A stretch of DNA of 64,000 nucleotides from the NCBI GenBank assembly GCA_012270975.1, contig JAAXHH010000034.1, positions 124,001 through 188,000 of the forward strand, read 5' to 3'. Shown piece after piece: positions 53,357 through 63,710 of this stretch. The translations under genes and the position numbers were made by a program. Below the pieces are notes generated by a model, which made no database searches, had not been told where the DNA came from, and saw only the letters and a program-made list of their open reading frames with translations. Origin of the DNA: Candidatus Latescibacterota bacterium (GTDB taxonomy: Bacteria; JAAXHH01). Each line of letters starts with the position of its first letter. Position 1 is the first letter of the stretch.

Positions 53357-55135
53357 TCACGATTTCGGTGTCTGGGCGACCATACTGTTGATTCGGGCTA
53401 TAAACCCGGCCCTGGCCAGGGATACGAGGGGGCTGTTTCGCTGCTTGACGTAGACCAGACTCTCGTCCCCGGGAAAGGACTTGCCCACCAGGAGCGATAT
53501 GCGTTCCTCCGGCACATCGTCCCGACCGCCGATCTGAAGCGTAAGTTCCATGATCGGCCGGTCCAGTCCGTAGGATGCCAGGTCCGCCTCGGGATCCGCG
53601 GTTACGAATGCCTGTGAATACAGCGAATCCAGCTCGCTGAACGCCCGGCCGACCGAGATCGCGTCCGCGTCGCCCGTTGCGGGCTCTTCCATCTTCCATA
53701 CGACTCTCTGCTTCTGGTCGCGGCGCACCCGAAGGCGTTCGTCGGGCGTAATCACTTCGAACATATGTACCTGGTAGCCCTTGAACCGCAGAATCTTGTT
53801 ATCGCGCAGCTCCAGTGCGGTGGCCGGCAGCCGCTGCAGACTGGACGCGTCCACCGCGTATATCCACTCCTCCGCCGGATCCAGCACGTATCTGTACTTC
53901 CCGTCACCGGAGGCGGTTCCGACGAGGATTTCCTGGGGCCTCACCCGGTCTTCGATCGTGAGCGCCAGGCTGGCGGCCGGGTGCTCGAATCCGTACGCCG
54001 CCCTGTTCGAGGGCGTCGCCGGGATGTGCTCCCGAACACGGGCGATCTCCAGGCTGTCCAGCATGGCCGTAATGAACCGGTCGTTCGCGCGCAACTCGTA
54101 AGGTGACGTCATCCGCCAGTCCTCGAAGGCATGCTTGACCAGCGTCACGGACTCGTCTCCCAGGTCCATCGAAAACGTGGGGATCCTGTAGGACTGAAAT
54201 TCGAAAGCCGTGGCCCGTCTGTAGAAGTCGGGTTCCCGGTCCAGTTGTTGAAGGATCGACATCGAAACCGAGTACACGTTGGGTCTTTCGCCGGTCATGG
54301 CGTAGACACGTCCCATTTCTTCATTACCCAGCGAAAGCGTATGCCGGATACCGCCGTCGCCGGACTTCACGATCGCCGTCATCACAGGATTCGCCAATCC
54401 GTATCCTTCAAGCGAAGACGGAGCCTCCTCGACGAAGGTAACAGCCGAGGCGCCGGTGATGGTGTTTACCGCGTTGATCACTTCGTCGCGCTCCGCCGGC
54501 AGCCGGTAGGGCTCTTCCACGCGCCAGGTCCCGAAGGGGTCCAGCTTCATGACGACTCTGCGGCCTCCCTTTTCGAGGATGACCTCGTCCACCTCGTCCA
54601 GTTCCACCCGCATCAGGTTGCGGTCCCGCAGCGCATCGGTGGACCTGCGCAGGTTTCCGTTGATCTGAGCGGAGATGAGAAACACCCGCCGCGTGCCCAG
54701 TTCCGCGGCGTAATAGGCCGCGCCCGTCGGATTCACGTCTCCCAGCAGCAACACCATGGGCTTGTCGAGACCCCGGATGACCTCGACGGACGCCGATGGA
54801 TACTCGAGGCCGTATTCCGCCAGGACTTCCGCCGAATCGGCCACGGTACGGCTGGGGGACAGGGTGGAGAATTCACGCAGCAGCGTGCCCACGATGTTCG
54901 GGTCCGCCGCGTACCTGATCGGATCGGTTATCTCCCAACCCTTCATCGGCACCTTTTCCAGCGTCGTAGCTTCGCCATCCACGGTAACCCTGATCTCGAC
55001 GACCTCCTCCGCTTCGATCTCGAACACGCGCACGGTTCCCGCGATCTGTTCGTCTTCGAGAACGAGAAGGAAGTAACCGGCCGCCAGCAAGCCCAGAATG
55101 ACGGTCAGGATGATCGTATAACGGCCACCGCTCAC
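53357..55135 (-). CDS. DUF4340-domain protein
   Basis: 592 residues. N-terminal membrane anchor (about 7-22, IILTVILGLLAAGYFLL). At least three repeated beta-rich modules follow, with motifs such as SPSRTVADSAEVLAEYGLEYPSASVEV, EEAPSSLEGYGLANPVMTAIV and TPSNRAAYGFEHPAASLALTI, the repeat pattern of DUF4340. These proteins are often encoded beside Gld-type ABC transporter genes, as here (13 bases from the GldG-like gene), and are believed to lie on the periplasmic face. Confidence 0.85.
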   Translation of the reverse strand: MSGGRYTIILTVILGLLAAGYFLLVLEDEQIAGTVRVFEIEAEEVVEIRVTVDGEATTLEKVPMKGWEITDPIRYAADPNIVGTLLREFSTLSPSRTVADSAEVLAEYGLEYPSASVEVIRGLDKPMVLLLGDVNPTGAAYYAAELGTRRVFLISAQINGNLRRSTDALRDRNLMRVELDEVDEVILEKGGRRVVMKLDPFGTWRVEEPYRLPAERDEVINAVNTITGASAVTFVEEAPSSLEGYGLANPVMTAIVKSGDGGIRHTLSLGNEEMGRVYAMTGERPNVYSVSMSILQQLDREPDFYRRATAFEFQSYRIPTFSMDLGDESVTLVKHAFEDWRMTSPYELRANDRFITAMLDSLEIARVREHIPATPSNRAAYGFEHPAASLALTIEDRVRPQEILVGTASGDGKYRYVLDPAEEWIYAVDASSLQRLPATALELRDNKILRFKGYQVHMFEVITPDERLRVRRDQKQRVVWKMEEPATGDADAISVGRAFSELDSLYSQAFVTADPEADLASYGLDRPIMELTLQIGGRDDVPEERISLLVGKSFPGDESLVYVKQRNSPLVSLARAGFIARINSMVAQTPKS

Positions 55136-55148
55136 GGCGCTTCGTCTC

Positions 55149-56768
55149 CTATTTCCTTCTCCACCACACCATGACGCCCGCGATCAGGATGCCGATGGGC
55201 GAAAGGATGCCGGTGATGATGAAGATGTCCCGCATCTGGCTCCGTGAAATCTGAACCAGCCTCGTGTCGCTCGACTTGGGCCGGATCGCGAGCAGATCCT
55301 CCTCCTGGGCGAGCCAGTTGAGGATGTTCAGGGCCAGGTCTCCGTTGCCCGGCAGCATGATATAGGCGTTGGAGGCAAAGGCCGAGTTGCCGACGACCAC
55401 GATCCGGGTCTTTAACTCGTGATCCTCCGGCCGCATCGCCATCTCCTGCGGGGTCAGCGTGGCCATGTCCCGGCGCGGCAGGGCCCTCGGGACGGCCGTT
55501 ATGGCGACGGCGATGGAAACCGGGCCGGTTTCGTCTTCCGCCGGATCCAGCTCGGGCGTGTACTCCATGGCTTCTTCCGGCGTGTCCGGCAGGGTGGATT
55601 CCGCCCAGCTGCGGGCACTGGTCATGGCGATGGTCTGTATTTCAACGGTGTCGTCGGAAGCCGACGCCGGCTCCACGGACCGCACCAGCGGAAAGAAGCT
55701 GACCGTATTGCCGAGCGCCCGGGTGATCGGATGGGCCGGGTACTGCATGACGGCCGGCATGTATTCGTTCATGCCCGGAAGGCGACCCACGGCACTCTGA
55801 TCGATCACCACGTCGTCGCCGATTTCCACCTTCCAGCGGGCAAGCAGCGCCGACAGATCGGCACTCTCCTCGGGATAGTCGGGATTGAGCAGGAACAAGG
55901 CGCGGCCGCCGCGGTCGAGGTAGTTGCTAATGGCTTCCTGCTCGTTGCCCACCAGGTTGGTCCTGGGCCCGGCCACCACGAGGACGGCGCAGTCCGCCGG
56001 TACTTCCACCTCGCTGAGGAGCGAAAAGCTCTTGACGACGTAACTCTGGTTCTCGAGCAGCTGCAGCATCCTGTTGTAGCCGGCCTGATCGGTCAGGTTG
56101 ACGTTGTGCTCGCCGTGGCCTTCTAGGAAGTATATGCTCTTCTGCCCTTCGCGCGTGACCTTGACCAGCGCGTTGGTCACGTTTTCTTCGAGGTATCGGT
56201 TGATGTGCTCGGTCTTGCCCTCGCTTTCGAACACGATCGTTCCGTAGGAGGTGATGTTGTACTGGCGCGCGATGCTGGGCTCGAGATCGGGGTCTATGAA
56301 TTCGTAGGTGATGTGGTCCGAGTGGTACCGGAACTGATTCAGCATGTCGTCGAGTTGATGCTGGATCGTGGCGTCGGACCCGCTGGAACGCAGGAATCCC
56401 ACGATATGAACTTCCTGGTCCAGTTCATCCAGCACGCTGACGGACAGGTCCGCCAGGCTGAACCGCTTGTTGGACGTCGTATCGTACCGCTGGGAGTAAC
56501 GCGAGCCGATCAGGTTCACGAAGGCCAGGATGCCGATCACCAGCAGGATCATGACGACCGTATTGGCGCCGTAACGCGTCGTACGCCGGCCAAGCAGGCG
56601 CCACACCCGCTCCCATTCGAAGACCAGCCATGCCGATCCGAGCGCCAGACCGGCCTGCAGGACGATCAACACCGTGCGCTGGGTCGCCGCGTCCGAGGCA
56701 TAGAGATAACCGCTCACCAGGATCAGGATGCCACCGAGGTAACCGGCGGACGAAATGAGGTTTTTCAT
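55149..56768 (-). CDS. GldG-like ABC-type transport auxiliary protein
   Basis: 539 residues. Two or three membrane segments at the N-terminus (about 5-24, 30-48, 67-87) and one at the C-terminus (about 513-533). Between lies a soluble region with the ABC_transp_aux pattern (RFSLADLSVSVLDELDQEVHIVGFLRSSG, IYFLEGHGEHN, VVAGPRTNLVGNEQEAISNYLDRGGRALFLLNPD). In Bacteroidota GldG works with GldA/GldF in gliding. Here no other gld gene is seen, so the complex probably has another role. It lies between the permease and DUF4340 genes. Confidence 0.85.
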   Translation of the reverse strand: MKNLISSAGYLGGILILVSGYLYASDAATQRTVLIVLQAGLALGSAWLVFEWERVWRLLGRRTTRYGANTVVMILLVIGILAFVNLIGSRYSQRYDTTSNKRFSLADLSVSVLDELDQEVHIVGFLRSSGSDATIQHQLDDMLNQFRYHSDHITYEFIDPDLEPSIARQYNITSYGTIVFESEGKTEHINRYLEENVTNALVKVTREGQKSIYFLEGHGEHNVNLTDQAGYNRMLQLLENQSYVVKSFSLLSEVEVPADCAVLVVAGPRTNLVGNEQEAISNYLDRGGRALFLLNPDYPEESADLSALLARWKVEIGDDVVIDQSAVGRLPGMNEYMPAVMQYPAHPITRALGNTVSFFPLVRSVEPASASDDTVEIQTIAMTSARSWAESTLPDTPEEAMEYTPELDPAEDETGPVSIAVAITAVPRALPRRDMATLTPQEMAMRPEDHELKTRIVVVGNSAFASNAYIMLPGNGDLALNILNWLAQEEDLLAIRPKSSDTRLVQISRSQMRDIFIITGILSPIGILIAGVMVWWRRK

Positions 56769-56841
56769 GTACGGATTTCTCTCCCTGCCTTGTGCGTGCC
56801 GCCGAAAGCCCGGGATTTCCCACCCAGTCGGCGTGGGCGGC

Positions 56842-57615
56842 TCAACCCCGCCAGCGTGTCGATTCCACTGACCGCACCGTGATGAACAGGCCCAGGAAAA
56901 TGAAACTCAGGAAAAACAGGCAGTCCGTCGAGTCGATGATCCCCTTCTCGAAGGTGTTGTAGTGCCTCAGTACGGACAGGTATCCGATGATCTCGCCCAG
57001 CGTGCCCGTCATCGAATCCGAGGCGAAATCCAACATCCAGAGTATGAGCGCGGCGCCGAAGCAGATCACGGCGGCCACGATCTGGTTCTCCGTCAACGAA
57101 GAGGCGAAGAGCCCGATGGTGATCACGCCGCCCCCGAGGAGCAGAAGACCCAGGTAGCCGGCCCAAATGGGACCCCAGTCCGGATCGCCGTACACCTGGA
57201 GCACCAGCGGGTAGATCATCGTCAGCCCGATCATGGCCGAGTACAGGGTAAAGGCCGCCAGGAACTTGCCCAGGATCACGTGCCAGTCCCGGACCGGCGA
57301 GGTGAGCAGCAGCTCGATCGTGCCGGATTTCTTTTCCTCGGAAAAGACCCGCATGGTGAGCATGGGCATGAGCGTCAGCACGGCCACGAAACTCATGGTA
57401 TTGAAAAGCGGCCGCATGATCATCTCGTTGATGTTGATCCGCTCCATCATGGGCGGGTACTCCGCGGCCTGCATGAAATACTGGGTGTAGTACTGTAAGC
57501 TCTGGAAAAACATGAAGCTTACAATGAAAATAAACACGGTCGAAAGGGCGTAGAAAATGGGCGAGATGAAATAGGCCCTCAGCTCACGGCTCCATATGGC
57601 CAGCAACCCCTGCAT
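56842..57615 (-). CDS. ABC-2 type permease (GldF-like)
   Basis: 257 residues from the ATG at 57615; the upstream frame is only the antisense of the ATPase gene. Six membrane segments are predictable, starting AIWSRELRAYFISPIFYALSTVFIFIVSFMFF, with MRVFSEEKKSGTIELLLTSPV, the conserved ABC-2 loop. It lies 2 bases after the ATPase stop. It forms the transmembrane half of the ABC complex with the GldG-like protein encoded next. The substrate is unknown. Confidence 0.88.
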   Translation of the reverse strand: MQGLLAIWSRELRAYFISPIFYALSTVFIFIVSFMFFQSLQYYTQYFMQAAEYPPMMERININEMIMRPLFNTMSFVAVLTLMPMLTMRVFSEEKKSGTIELLLTSPVRDWHVILGKFLAAFTLYSAMIGLTMIYPLVLQVYGDPDWGPIWAGYLGLLLLGGGVITIGLFASSLTENQIVAAVICFGAALILWMLDFASDSMTGTLGEIIGYLSVLRHYNTFEKGIIDSTDCLFFLSFIFLGLFITVRSVESTRWRG

Positions 57616-57617
57616 CG

Positions 57618-58565
57618 TCAGGCGACCTCCTCTTCCTGGGTCGTCAGCTCCAGGAATATCTCTTCCAGGCTCATGCCGAGCGTGGTCAGTTCCACGAGAT
57701 CCCAGTTGTTTTCGACCACGGTCGAAGCCACCGCGGGACGCAGGTCCTTCCCGGGAACGACGTCGATGTCGTAGTGCCACAGGCCGTCGCCGAGGGAAGA
57801 CCTCGTCTTCACGTCCACGATGCCGTCCTTCTTTTTCAACAGGTCCATCACTTCCTTGACCGGACCCCGGATCTGAGCCGAGATGGATTGCGAACCCCGC
57901 AGCCGCGCGTCCAGGTTGGCCGGCGTGTCCCCGGCCACGATGCGGCCCTGGTCGATGATGAGCACCCGCTCGCAGGTCTTGCTCACCTCGGGCAGGATAT
58001 GGCTGCTGAGGATAATGGTGTGGTCCCCGGCCAGGCTCTTGATGACCTCCCGGACCTCGTTGATCTGCTTGGGGTCCAGGCCGTTGGTCGGCTCGTCCAG
58101 GATCAGGACCTCGGGATCGTGTATCAGCGCCTGCGCCAGTCCCACCCGTTGCCGGAACCCCTTGGAGCAATGACCGACGATCCGGTTTTCGACCTCTTCC
58201 AGGGCAGTCAGCTCGATCACGCGGTTGACGGCCTCTTTCCGGTCGCGGGAAGGGATGTCCTTGATCCTGGCGATGAAGTCCAGATACGGGCGTACCCGCA
58301 TGTCCAGGTAAAGGGGCACGTTCTCCGGCAGGTATCCCACCCTGCGCCGCACATCCAGGGACTGTCTGAAGGTGTCGAAACCCGCCACGCGGACCGTGCC
58401 GGCCGTCGCGGGCATGAAACACGTCAGCACGCGCATGGTGGTGGTCTTGCCCGCCGCGTTCGGTCCGAGGAATCCGAGTATCTCGCCCTTCTCCACCTGG
58501 AAACTCACGTCCCGGACCGCGGTGAAGTTACCGTACTTTTTCGTCAGGTCCTTTACTTCGATCAC
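57618..58565 (-). CDS. ABC transporter ATPase (GldA/NatA-like)
   Basis: 315 residues. Walker A LGPNAAGKTTT, signature-like CSKGFRQRVGLAQAL in place of LSGGQ, Walker B VLILDEPTNGLDP and the switch His in IILSSHILPE. A C-terminal extension (about 225-315) is typical of the GldA group. It energises the ABC-2 permease encoded 2 bases downstream. It is separated by 147 bases from the DUF58 gene, where a promoter may lie. Confidence 0.92.
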   Translation of the reverse strand: MIEVKDLTKKYGNFTAVRDVSFQVEKGEILGFLGPNAAGKTTTMRVLTCFMPATAGTVRVAGFDTFRQSLDVRRRVGYLPENVPLYLDMRVRPYLDFIARIKDIPSRDRKEAVNRVIELTALEEVENRIVGHCSKGFRQRVGLAQALIHDPEVLILDEPTNGLDPKQINEVREVIKSLAGDHTIILSSHILPEVSKTCERVLIIDQGRIVAGDTPANLDARLRGSQSISAQIRGPVKEVMDLLKKKDGIVDVKTRSSLGDGLWHYDIDVVPGKDLRPAVASTVVENNWDLVELTTLGMSLEEIFLELTTQEEEVA

Positions 58566-58629
58566 ATCAGGCTCCCGGGGCCACTACTGCAAGTTCCGCG
58601 CAAAACGGCAGCGATTTTCAAAGTAACCT

Positions 58630-58658
58630 AATTTATCGCACAAAGTGATGAAAAGCAA
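58630..58658 (-). promoter_or_regulatory. Possible internal promoter before the ABC genes
   Basis: On the minus strand TTGCTT (58653-58658) and TAAATT (58630-58635) are 17 bases apart, in the only larger gap (147 bases) of the gene series from MoxR to BatE. Both hexamers are imperfect. Confidence 0.35.
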
Positions 58659-58712
58659 GCCTTTGTTGCCCTTCGATCCGATCCTTTCGTCGCCCGGCAG
58701 GGCGCCCGTGGT

Positions 58713-59594
58713 TCACCGGGCGAACTTGCGTTCGCGCAACTTGAAGAACTGAAGCAACGGATCGATATAGGGCTGGTCCGTACGGATATGGATGGCGTCC
58801 ACGCCGGTTACCCTGAACTGCTGGTCGCGGTCGTTTCGAATGGCCGTGTTGTATTCCGCGTACTGTCTGCGCCACTCGGCGTCGCCGGTGTCGACCAGGA
58901 CTTCGTCTCCCGACTCCGCGTCCTCCAGTTCGATCAGGCCGACGCCGGGCAGGCTGAGCTCCCTCGGGTCCGTGACCGTGACGGCGACGACGTCGTGCCG
59001 TTTGCTGGCGACCCGTAACGGCTTGATGTAGTCCGCGGTCAGAAAATCGGATATGATGAAGACGATGCACCTGCGCGTCAGCAGCCGGTTCAGGTATTCA
59101 AGCGCCTGCGCGATGTCGGTGCCGGTGTGTTCGGGCTGGTTGTAAAGCACTTCCCGGATCACCCGGAGAATATGGGTCCGGCCCTTCTTCGGCGGGATGA
59201 ACTTCTCGATCTGGTCGGTGAACATGAGGAGGCCGACGCGGTCGTTGTTCTGGATCGCCGCATAGGCGAGCAGCGCGCAGATTTCCGCGGTGATCTCACT
59301 CTTCATCTGGCCTACGGTCCCGAAATGACCCGACGCGCTGACATCGGCCATGAGGATGACCGTCAGTTCCCGTTCTTCGATGAAGCGCTTGACATAAGGC
59401 CGTCCCAGGCGCGCCGTGACATTCCAGTCGATCGACCGGATCTCGTCGCCCGGCTCGTACTCGCGCACCTCGGCGAATTCCATGCCGCGTCCCTTGAAGA
59501 CGCTGTGGTACTCGCCGCTGAACACGTCGTTCACGAGATGCTTGGTCCGGATCTCGATCTGCCGGATTTTCTGGATGATCTGCCTGGGTATCAA
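58713..59594 (-). CDS. DUF58-domain protein (VWA-like fold)
   Basis: 293 residues from a TTG overlapping the MoxR stop (TTGA). The DUF58 core is GRGMEFAEVREYEPGDEIRSIDWNVTARLG, followed by a VWA-like part with LMADVSASGHFG and VFIISDF. DUF58 proteins act with MoxR ATPases and VWA membrane proteins. Its coupling to MoxR marks the start of the Bat/ABC series. Complete. Confidence 0.92.
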   Translation of the reverse strand: MIPRQIIQKIRQIEIRTKHLVNDVFSGEYHSVFKGRGMEFAEVREYEPGDEIRSIDWNVTARLGRPYVKRFIEERELTVILMADVSASGHFGTVGQMKSEITAEICALLAYAAIQNNDRVGLLMFTDQIEKFIPPKKGRTHILRVIREVLYNQPEHTGTDIAQALEYLNRLLTRRCIVFIISDFLTADYIKPLRVASKRHDVVAVTVTDPRELSLPGVGLIELEDAESGDEVLVDTGDAEWRRQYAEYNTAIRNDRDQQFRVTGVDAIHIRTDQPYIDPLLQFFKLRERKFAR

Positions 59595-60604
59595 GGGATC
59601 TCTACACAGTCGAAGACGCGCTGGAGGATCTGTTCCGAGGTCATGTCCTCCGCCTCCGCTTCGTAGGTGATGATGACGCGGTGACGCAGCACGTCCATCC
59701 CGATCGACTTGACGTCCTCCGGAGTCACGTAGCCCCTGCGGCGGAGGAACGCGTGGGCGCGCGCGGCCGTCGCGAGGTAAATCGTCGCCCGGGGCGACGC
59801 GCCGTATTCGATCAGGTCGCGGATGTCGCCGAGTTCGCCGTAGTCTTCCGGACTGCGGGTCGCGAAGACCAGGTCCACGATGTACTGCTTGATCTTCTCG
59901 TCCATGTAGACCCGGTTGATAATCGATCTCGCCCCTACGATATCCTCCAGCGACACGACCTGTTCCACTTCCACCGGCTCGCCCGTCGTCATGCGGTTCA
60001 GGATTTCGAGCTCTTCTTCCTTGCGGGGATAGGTCGTGGTCAACTTCAGCATGAACCGGTCGACCTGGGCCTCCGGCAAGGGGTAGGTCCCCTCCTGCTC
60101 GATGGGATTCTGCGTGGCGAGTACGAGAAAGGGATCCTCCAGCGGGAAGGTCTCGTCGCCGATGGTTACCTGGTGCTCCTGCATGGATTCAAGAAGAGCG
60201 CTCTGCACTTTCGCCGGCGCCCGGTTGATTTCGTCCGCCAGGATGAGGTGGGCGAAAATCGGACCTTTTTTAGCAATGAACTCGCCGCTGTTCGCCTGGT
60301 AGATCATGGTGCCGGTGAGGTCGGCGGGGAGCAGGTCCGGCGTGAACTGGATCCGCTGGAACCGCGCCGAGACCGTCGAGGCCAGGGTGCGCACCGCCAG
60401 GGTCTTTGCCAGGCCCGGAACGCCTTCGAGCAGGATGTGTCCATTGGTCAACAGTCCGATCAGGAGCCGCTCGATCATGTACTGCTGGCCGACGATCACT
60501 TTTCCGATTTCCGAGACCAGCCGGTCGACGAATACGCTCTGCTCGTATATGCGGTCGTGGATGGCCTTGATGTCGTCCGGTGATTTCGCTTCTTCTGTGC
60601 TCAT
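59591..60604 (-). CDS. MoxR-family AAA ATPase
   Basis: 337 residues. Walker A GVPGLAKT (61-68), Walker B LADEINRAP, sensor 1 in LATQNPIEQEGTYPLPEAQ with the downstream arginine finger region DRFMLKL. MoxR ATPases are chaperone-like and act with VWA proteins in assembly of metal or envelope complexes. First gene of the long Bat/ABC series; 51 bases downstream of the FmdB-type gene. Confidence 0.94.
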   Translation of the reverse strand: MSTEEAKSPDDIKAIHDRIYEQSVFVDRLVSEIGKVIVGQQYMIERLLIGLLTNGHILLEGVPGLAKTLAVRTLASTVSARFQRIQFTPDLLPADLTGTMIYQANSGEFIAKKGPIFAHLILADEINRAPAKVQSALLESMQEHQVTIGDETFPLEDPFLVLATQNPIEQEGTYPLPEAQVDRFMLKLTTTYPRKEEELEILNRMTTGEPVEVEQVVSLEDIVGARSIINRVYMDEKIKQYIVDLVFATRSPEDYGELGDIRDLIEYGASPRATIYLATAARAHAFLRRRGYVTPEDVKSIGMDVLRHRVIITYEAEAEDMTSEQILQRVFDCVEIP

Positions 60605-60655
60605 GATGATCCTTCAGTTGGAGTCGGACGGACCTGGCTGACCTGGCGGGCCAGG

Positions 60656-61036
60656 CTAATCGGAAGACGAATCGGCCTTCGGGGAGGCTTCGGATTTCGA
60701 CTTGTCGCCGGAACCGGACTTGTCGCCGGAACCGGACGTGTCGGAGGACCCGCCGCCGTTGGATTTGGACCCGTCGGAACCGCCGTCGCTCTTGGACCCG
60801 GCGGATCCGGACGACGCGGACTCTTTGTCGGCCTTCTCGGCTTTCTTGTAGTTATCGCTGCGATAGTCCGTAGTGTAGAATCCATCGCCTTTGAACAGGA
60901 AACCCGCTCCGCCGCTGATGAGGCGTTGCACGGCGCCGCCGCATTCCGGGCACGCCGACAATGGTTCGGCCGTGATCGACTGAAACTCGGAGAACTCGTG
61001 GCTGCACTCGTTGCAACGGTACTGATAGGTAGGCAT
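60656..61036 (-). CDS. FmdB-family zinc-ribbon protein
   Basis: 126 residues. Opens MPTYQYRCNECSHEF with the CxxC, second CxxC in CPECGGAVQRLISGGAGFLFKGDGFYTTDY, the standard FmdB layout. The C-terminal half is low-complexity Ser/Gly/Lys/Asp, partly built from an 18-base tandem repeat at about 60699-60734. Function of the family is poorly known (putative regulatory protein). It lies downstream of groEL beyond a strong terminator, so it probably has a separate promoter. Confidence 0.85.
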   Translation of the reverse strand: MPTYQYRCNECSHEFSEFQSITAEPLSACPECGGAVQRLISGGAGFLFKGDGFYTTDYRSDNYKKAEKADKESASSGSAGSKSDGGSDGSKSNGGGSSDTSGSGDKSGSGDKSKSEASPKADSSSD

Positions 61037-61047
61037 GCGTTCCTTCC

Positions 61048-61085
61048 TAATAAAACCGGCGCCGACTGGAACAGCCGACGCCGGT
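61048..61085 (-). terminator. Strong rho-independent terminator after groESL
   Basis: On the minus strand a 14-base-pair stem (arms at 61072-61085 and 61055-61068, two G-T pairs) with a 3-base loop TTC is followed by TTTTATTAG. It lies 30 bases after the groEL stop and 18 bases before the FmdB start. Confidence 0.85.
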
Positions 61086-61115
61086 CTTCAAACATAGTAC
61101 TGCCCGGCAGGGAGC

Positions 61116-62780
<1,665 letters not shown>

Positions 62781-62832
62781 TCAGGTTCAACCGCAACCTG
62801 ACCTCGGCTGCGGTTCATACACTGTCGGTTAT

Positions 62833-63120
62833 CTACGATACGATACCCAGGATGTCCTCTTCCCGCATCATGAGGTATTCGGTATCATCCAGATTGACTT
62901 CCGTGCCGGAGTACTTGCCAAAGAGGATCTTGTCGCCGACCTTGACTTCCAGCCCCACGCGGTCGCCGTTGTCGCCGACGCGTCCCGGACCGGCCGCCAC
63001 GACCTCGCCCTGCTGCGGCTTTTCCTTGGCCGTATCGGGAATGATGATACCGCCGCGCTGTACCTCTTCCTCCTCGAGGCGCTTGACCAGGACCCGGTCG
63101 CCCAAAGGTTGTACGTTCAT
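62833..63120 (-). CDS. groES: Co-chaperonin GroES
   Basis: 95 residues. Starts [36 protein letters not shown], including the mobile loop, and ends [30 protein letters not shown] lies 8 bases before the ATG. First gene of the groESL operon. Regulation: see the promoter and palindrome entries. Confidence 0.96.
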   Translation of the reverse strand: MNVQPLGDRVLVKRLEEEEVQRGGIIIPDTAKEKPQQGEVVAAGPGRVGDNGDRVGLEVKVGDKILFGKYSGTEVNLDDTEYLMMREEDILGIVS

Positions 63121-63152
63121 TGCTTCCTGCTCCTTTCACTTGTGATAAGAAC

Positions 63153-63170
63153 GCTGATTTTTAAATCAGC
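63153..63170 (-). promoter_or_regulatory. Palindrome in the groES leader
   Basis: GCTGATTT, two bases, AAATCAGC: a perfect 8-base-arm inverted repeat placed about 15 bases downstream of the -10 box and 33 bases before the groES start codon. It may be an operator or mRNA hairpin. It is not the CIRCE element of HrcA. Confidence 0.5.
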
Positions 63171-63183
63171 ATGATAATGAACG

Positions 63184-63211
63184 ATTATCTCGTCCGCTTT
63201 CTTACGTGCAA
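63184..63211 (-). promoter_or_regulatory. Promoter of groES-groEL
   Basis: On the minus strand TTGCAC (63206-63211) and GATAAT (63184-63189) are 16 bases apart, giving a transcription start near 63177 and a leader of about 55 bases that includes the palindrome. A good sigma-70 type pair. Confidence 0.55.
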
Positions 63212-63486
63212 TTTCCGTGCCACCATGGGAAATACTGCCCACAAATCCCGGTAATTACAGTTTAAATAGTTGTTATTATAAGGTGTTATACACATTGCTG
63301 CGAAACGCCGGGGGGTATCGTCCCGCGCCTAGGTTTTCTGCCAATCTGTCACATACGCTGAATAGTGCCAATATGACCTTGCAAAAATAACGCAACAGGC
63401 CAATTTAGCCATGATATACTGGCGTGTCAAGGGCATTCGCAAATCTGATTGTATCGGTATGAAAACCCTGGACCGGTCCCTTTAAC
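63212..63486. other. AT-richer intergenic region without a recognised gene
   Basis: Between the groES promoter and the terminator of the small proline-rich gene. The composition falls clearly below that of the rest of the window. No open frame with a ribosome site was found on either strand, and no repeat other than short A/T runs. Confidence 0.5.
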
Positions 63487-63515
63487 CAAAAACCCCGCTC
63501 CTGGAAGCGGGGTTT
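63487..63515 (-). terminator. Rho-independent terminator of the small proline-rich gene
   Basis: Arms AACCCCGC (63491-63498) and GCGGGGTT (63507-63514) with an 8-base loop. On the minus strand the stem is followed by TTTTTGGTT. It lies 37 bases after the stop of the proline-rich ORF and would prevent read-through into the groES region. Confidence 0.75.
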
Positions 63516-63551
63516 GAGTTCCAGTTATAGTTGGATCACGGGCTTCAGGGA

Positions 63552-63710
63552 CTACCTGGGTTTGGGGGGTGGCTTCAGGGCGCTACCCACGTTGAGAGGT
63601 TTCGGATTCGCAGGTCTGTTCGGATTAGGTTTTGGTCTGAATCCCCGTGGGTTTATGTTCCTGCGAGTTGGCCCGTACCCTTTTTCTGGAGGTTGGGGTG
63701 TTTTTGACAT
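63552..63710 (-). CDS. Small proline-rich basic protein (52 residues)
   Basis: ATG at 63710 with GAGGAG seven bases upstream, TAG at 63552, then a strong terminator. The protein begins MSKTPQPPEKGYGPTRRN. It is rich in Pro, Arg, Lys, Asn and Gly, with the stretch RPKPNPNRPANPKP and ends LKPPPKPR. It has no predicted membrane segment or cysteine. The good ribosome site, clean terminator and one-sided composition support a real gene, despite its size. Function unknown: possibilities are a nucleic-acid-binding or SH3-partner peptide, or a secreted peptide resembling proline-rich antimicrobials. None can be settled from sequence. Confidence 0.65.
   Translation of the reverse strand: MSKTPQPPEKGYGPTRRNINPRGFRPKPNPNRPANPKPLNVGSALKPPPKPR

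Noticed and set aside
60699-60734. Tandem repeat considered as a possible CRISPR or regulatory repeat
   Set aside because: It is an in-frame low-complexity repeat within the FmdB-type gene, without spacers.
63121-63300. CIRCE operator upstream of groES
   Set aside because: The characteristic TTAGCACTC/GAGTGCTAA arms are not present in the leader.
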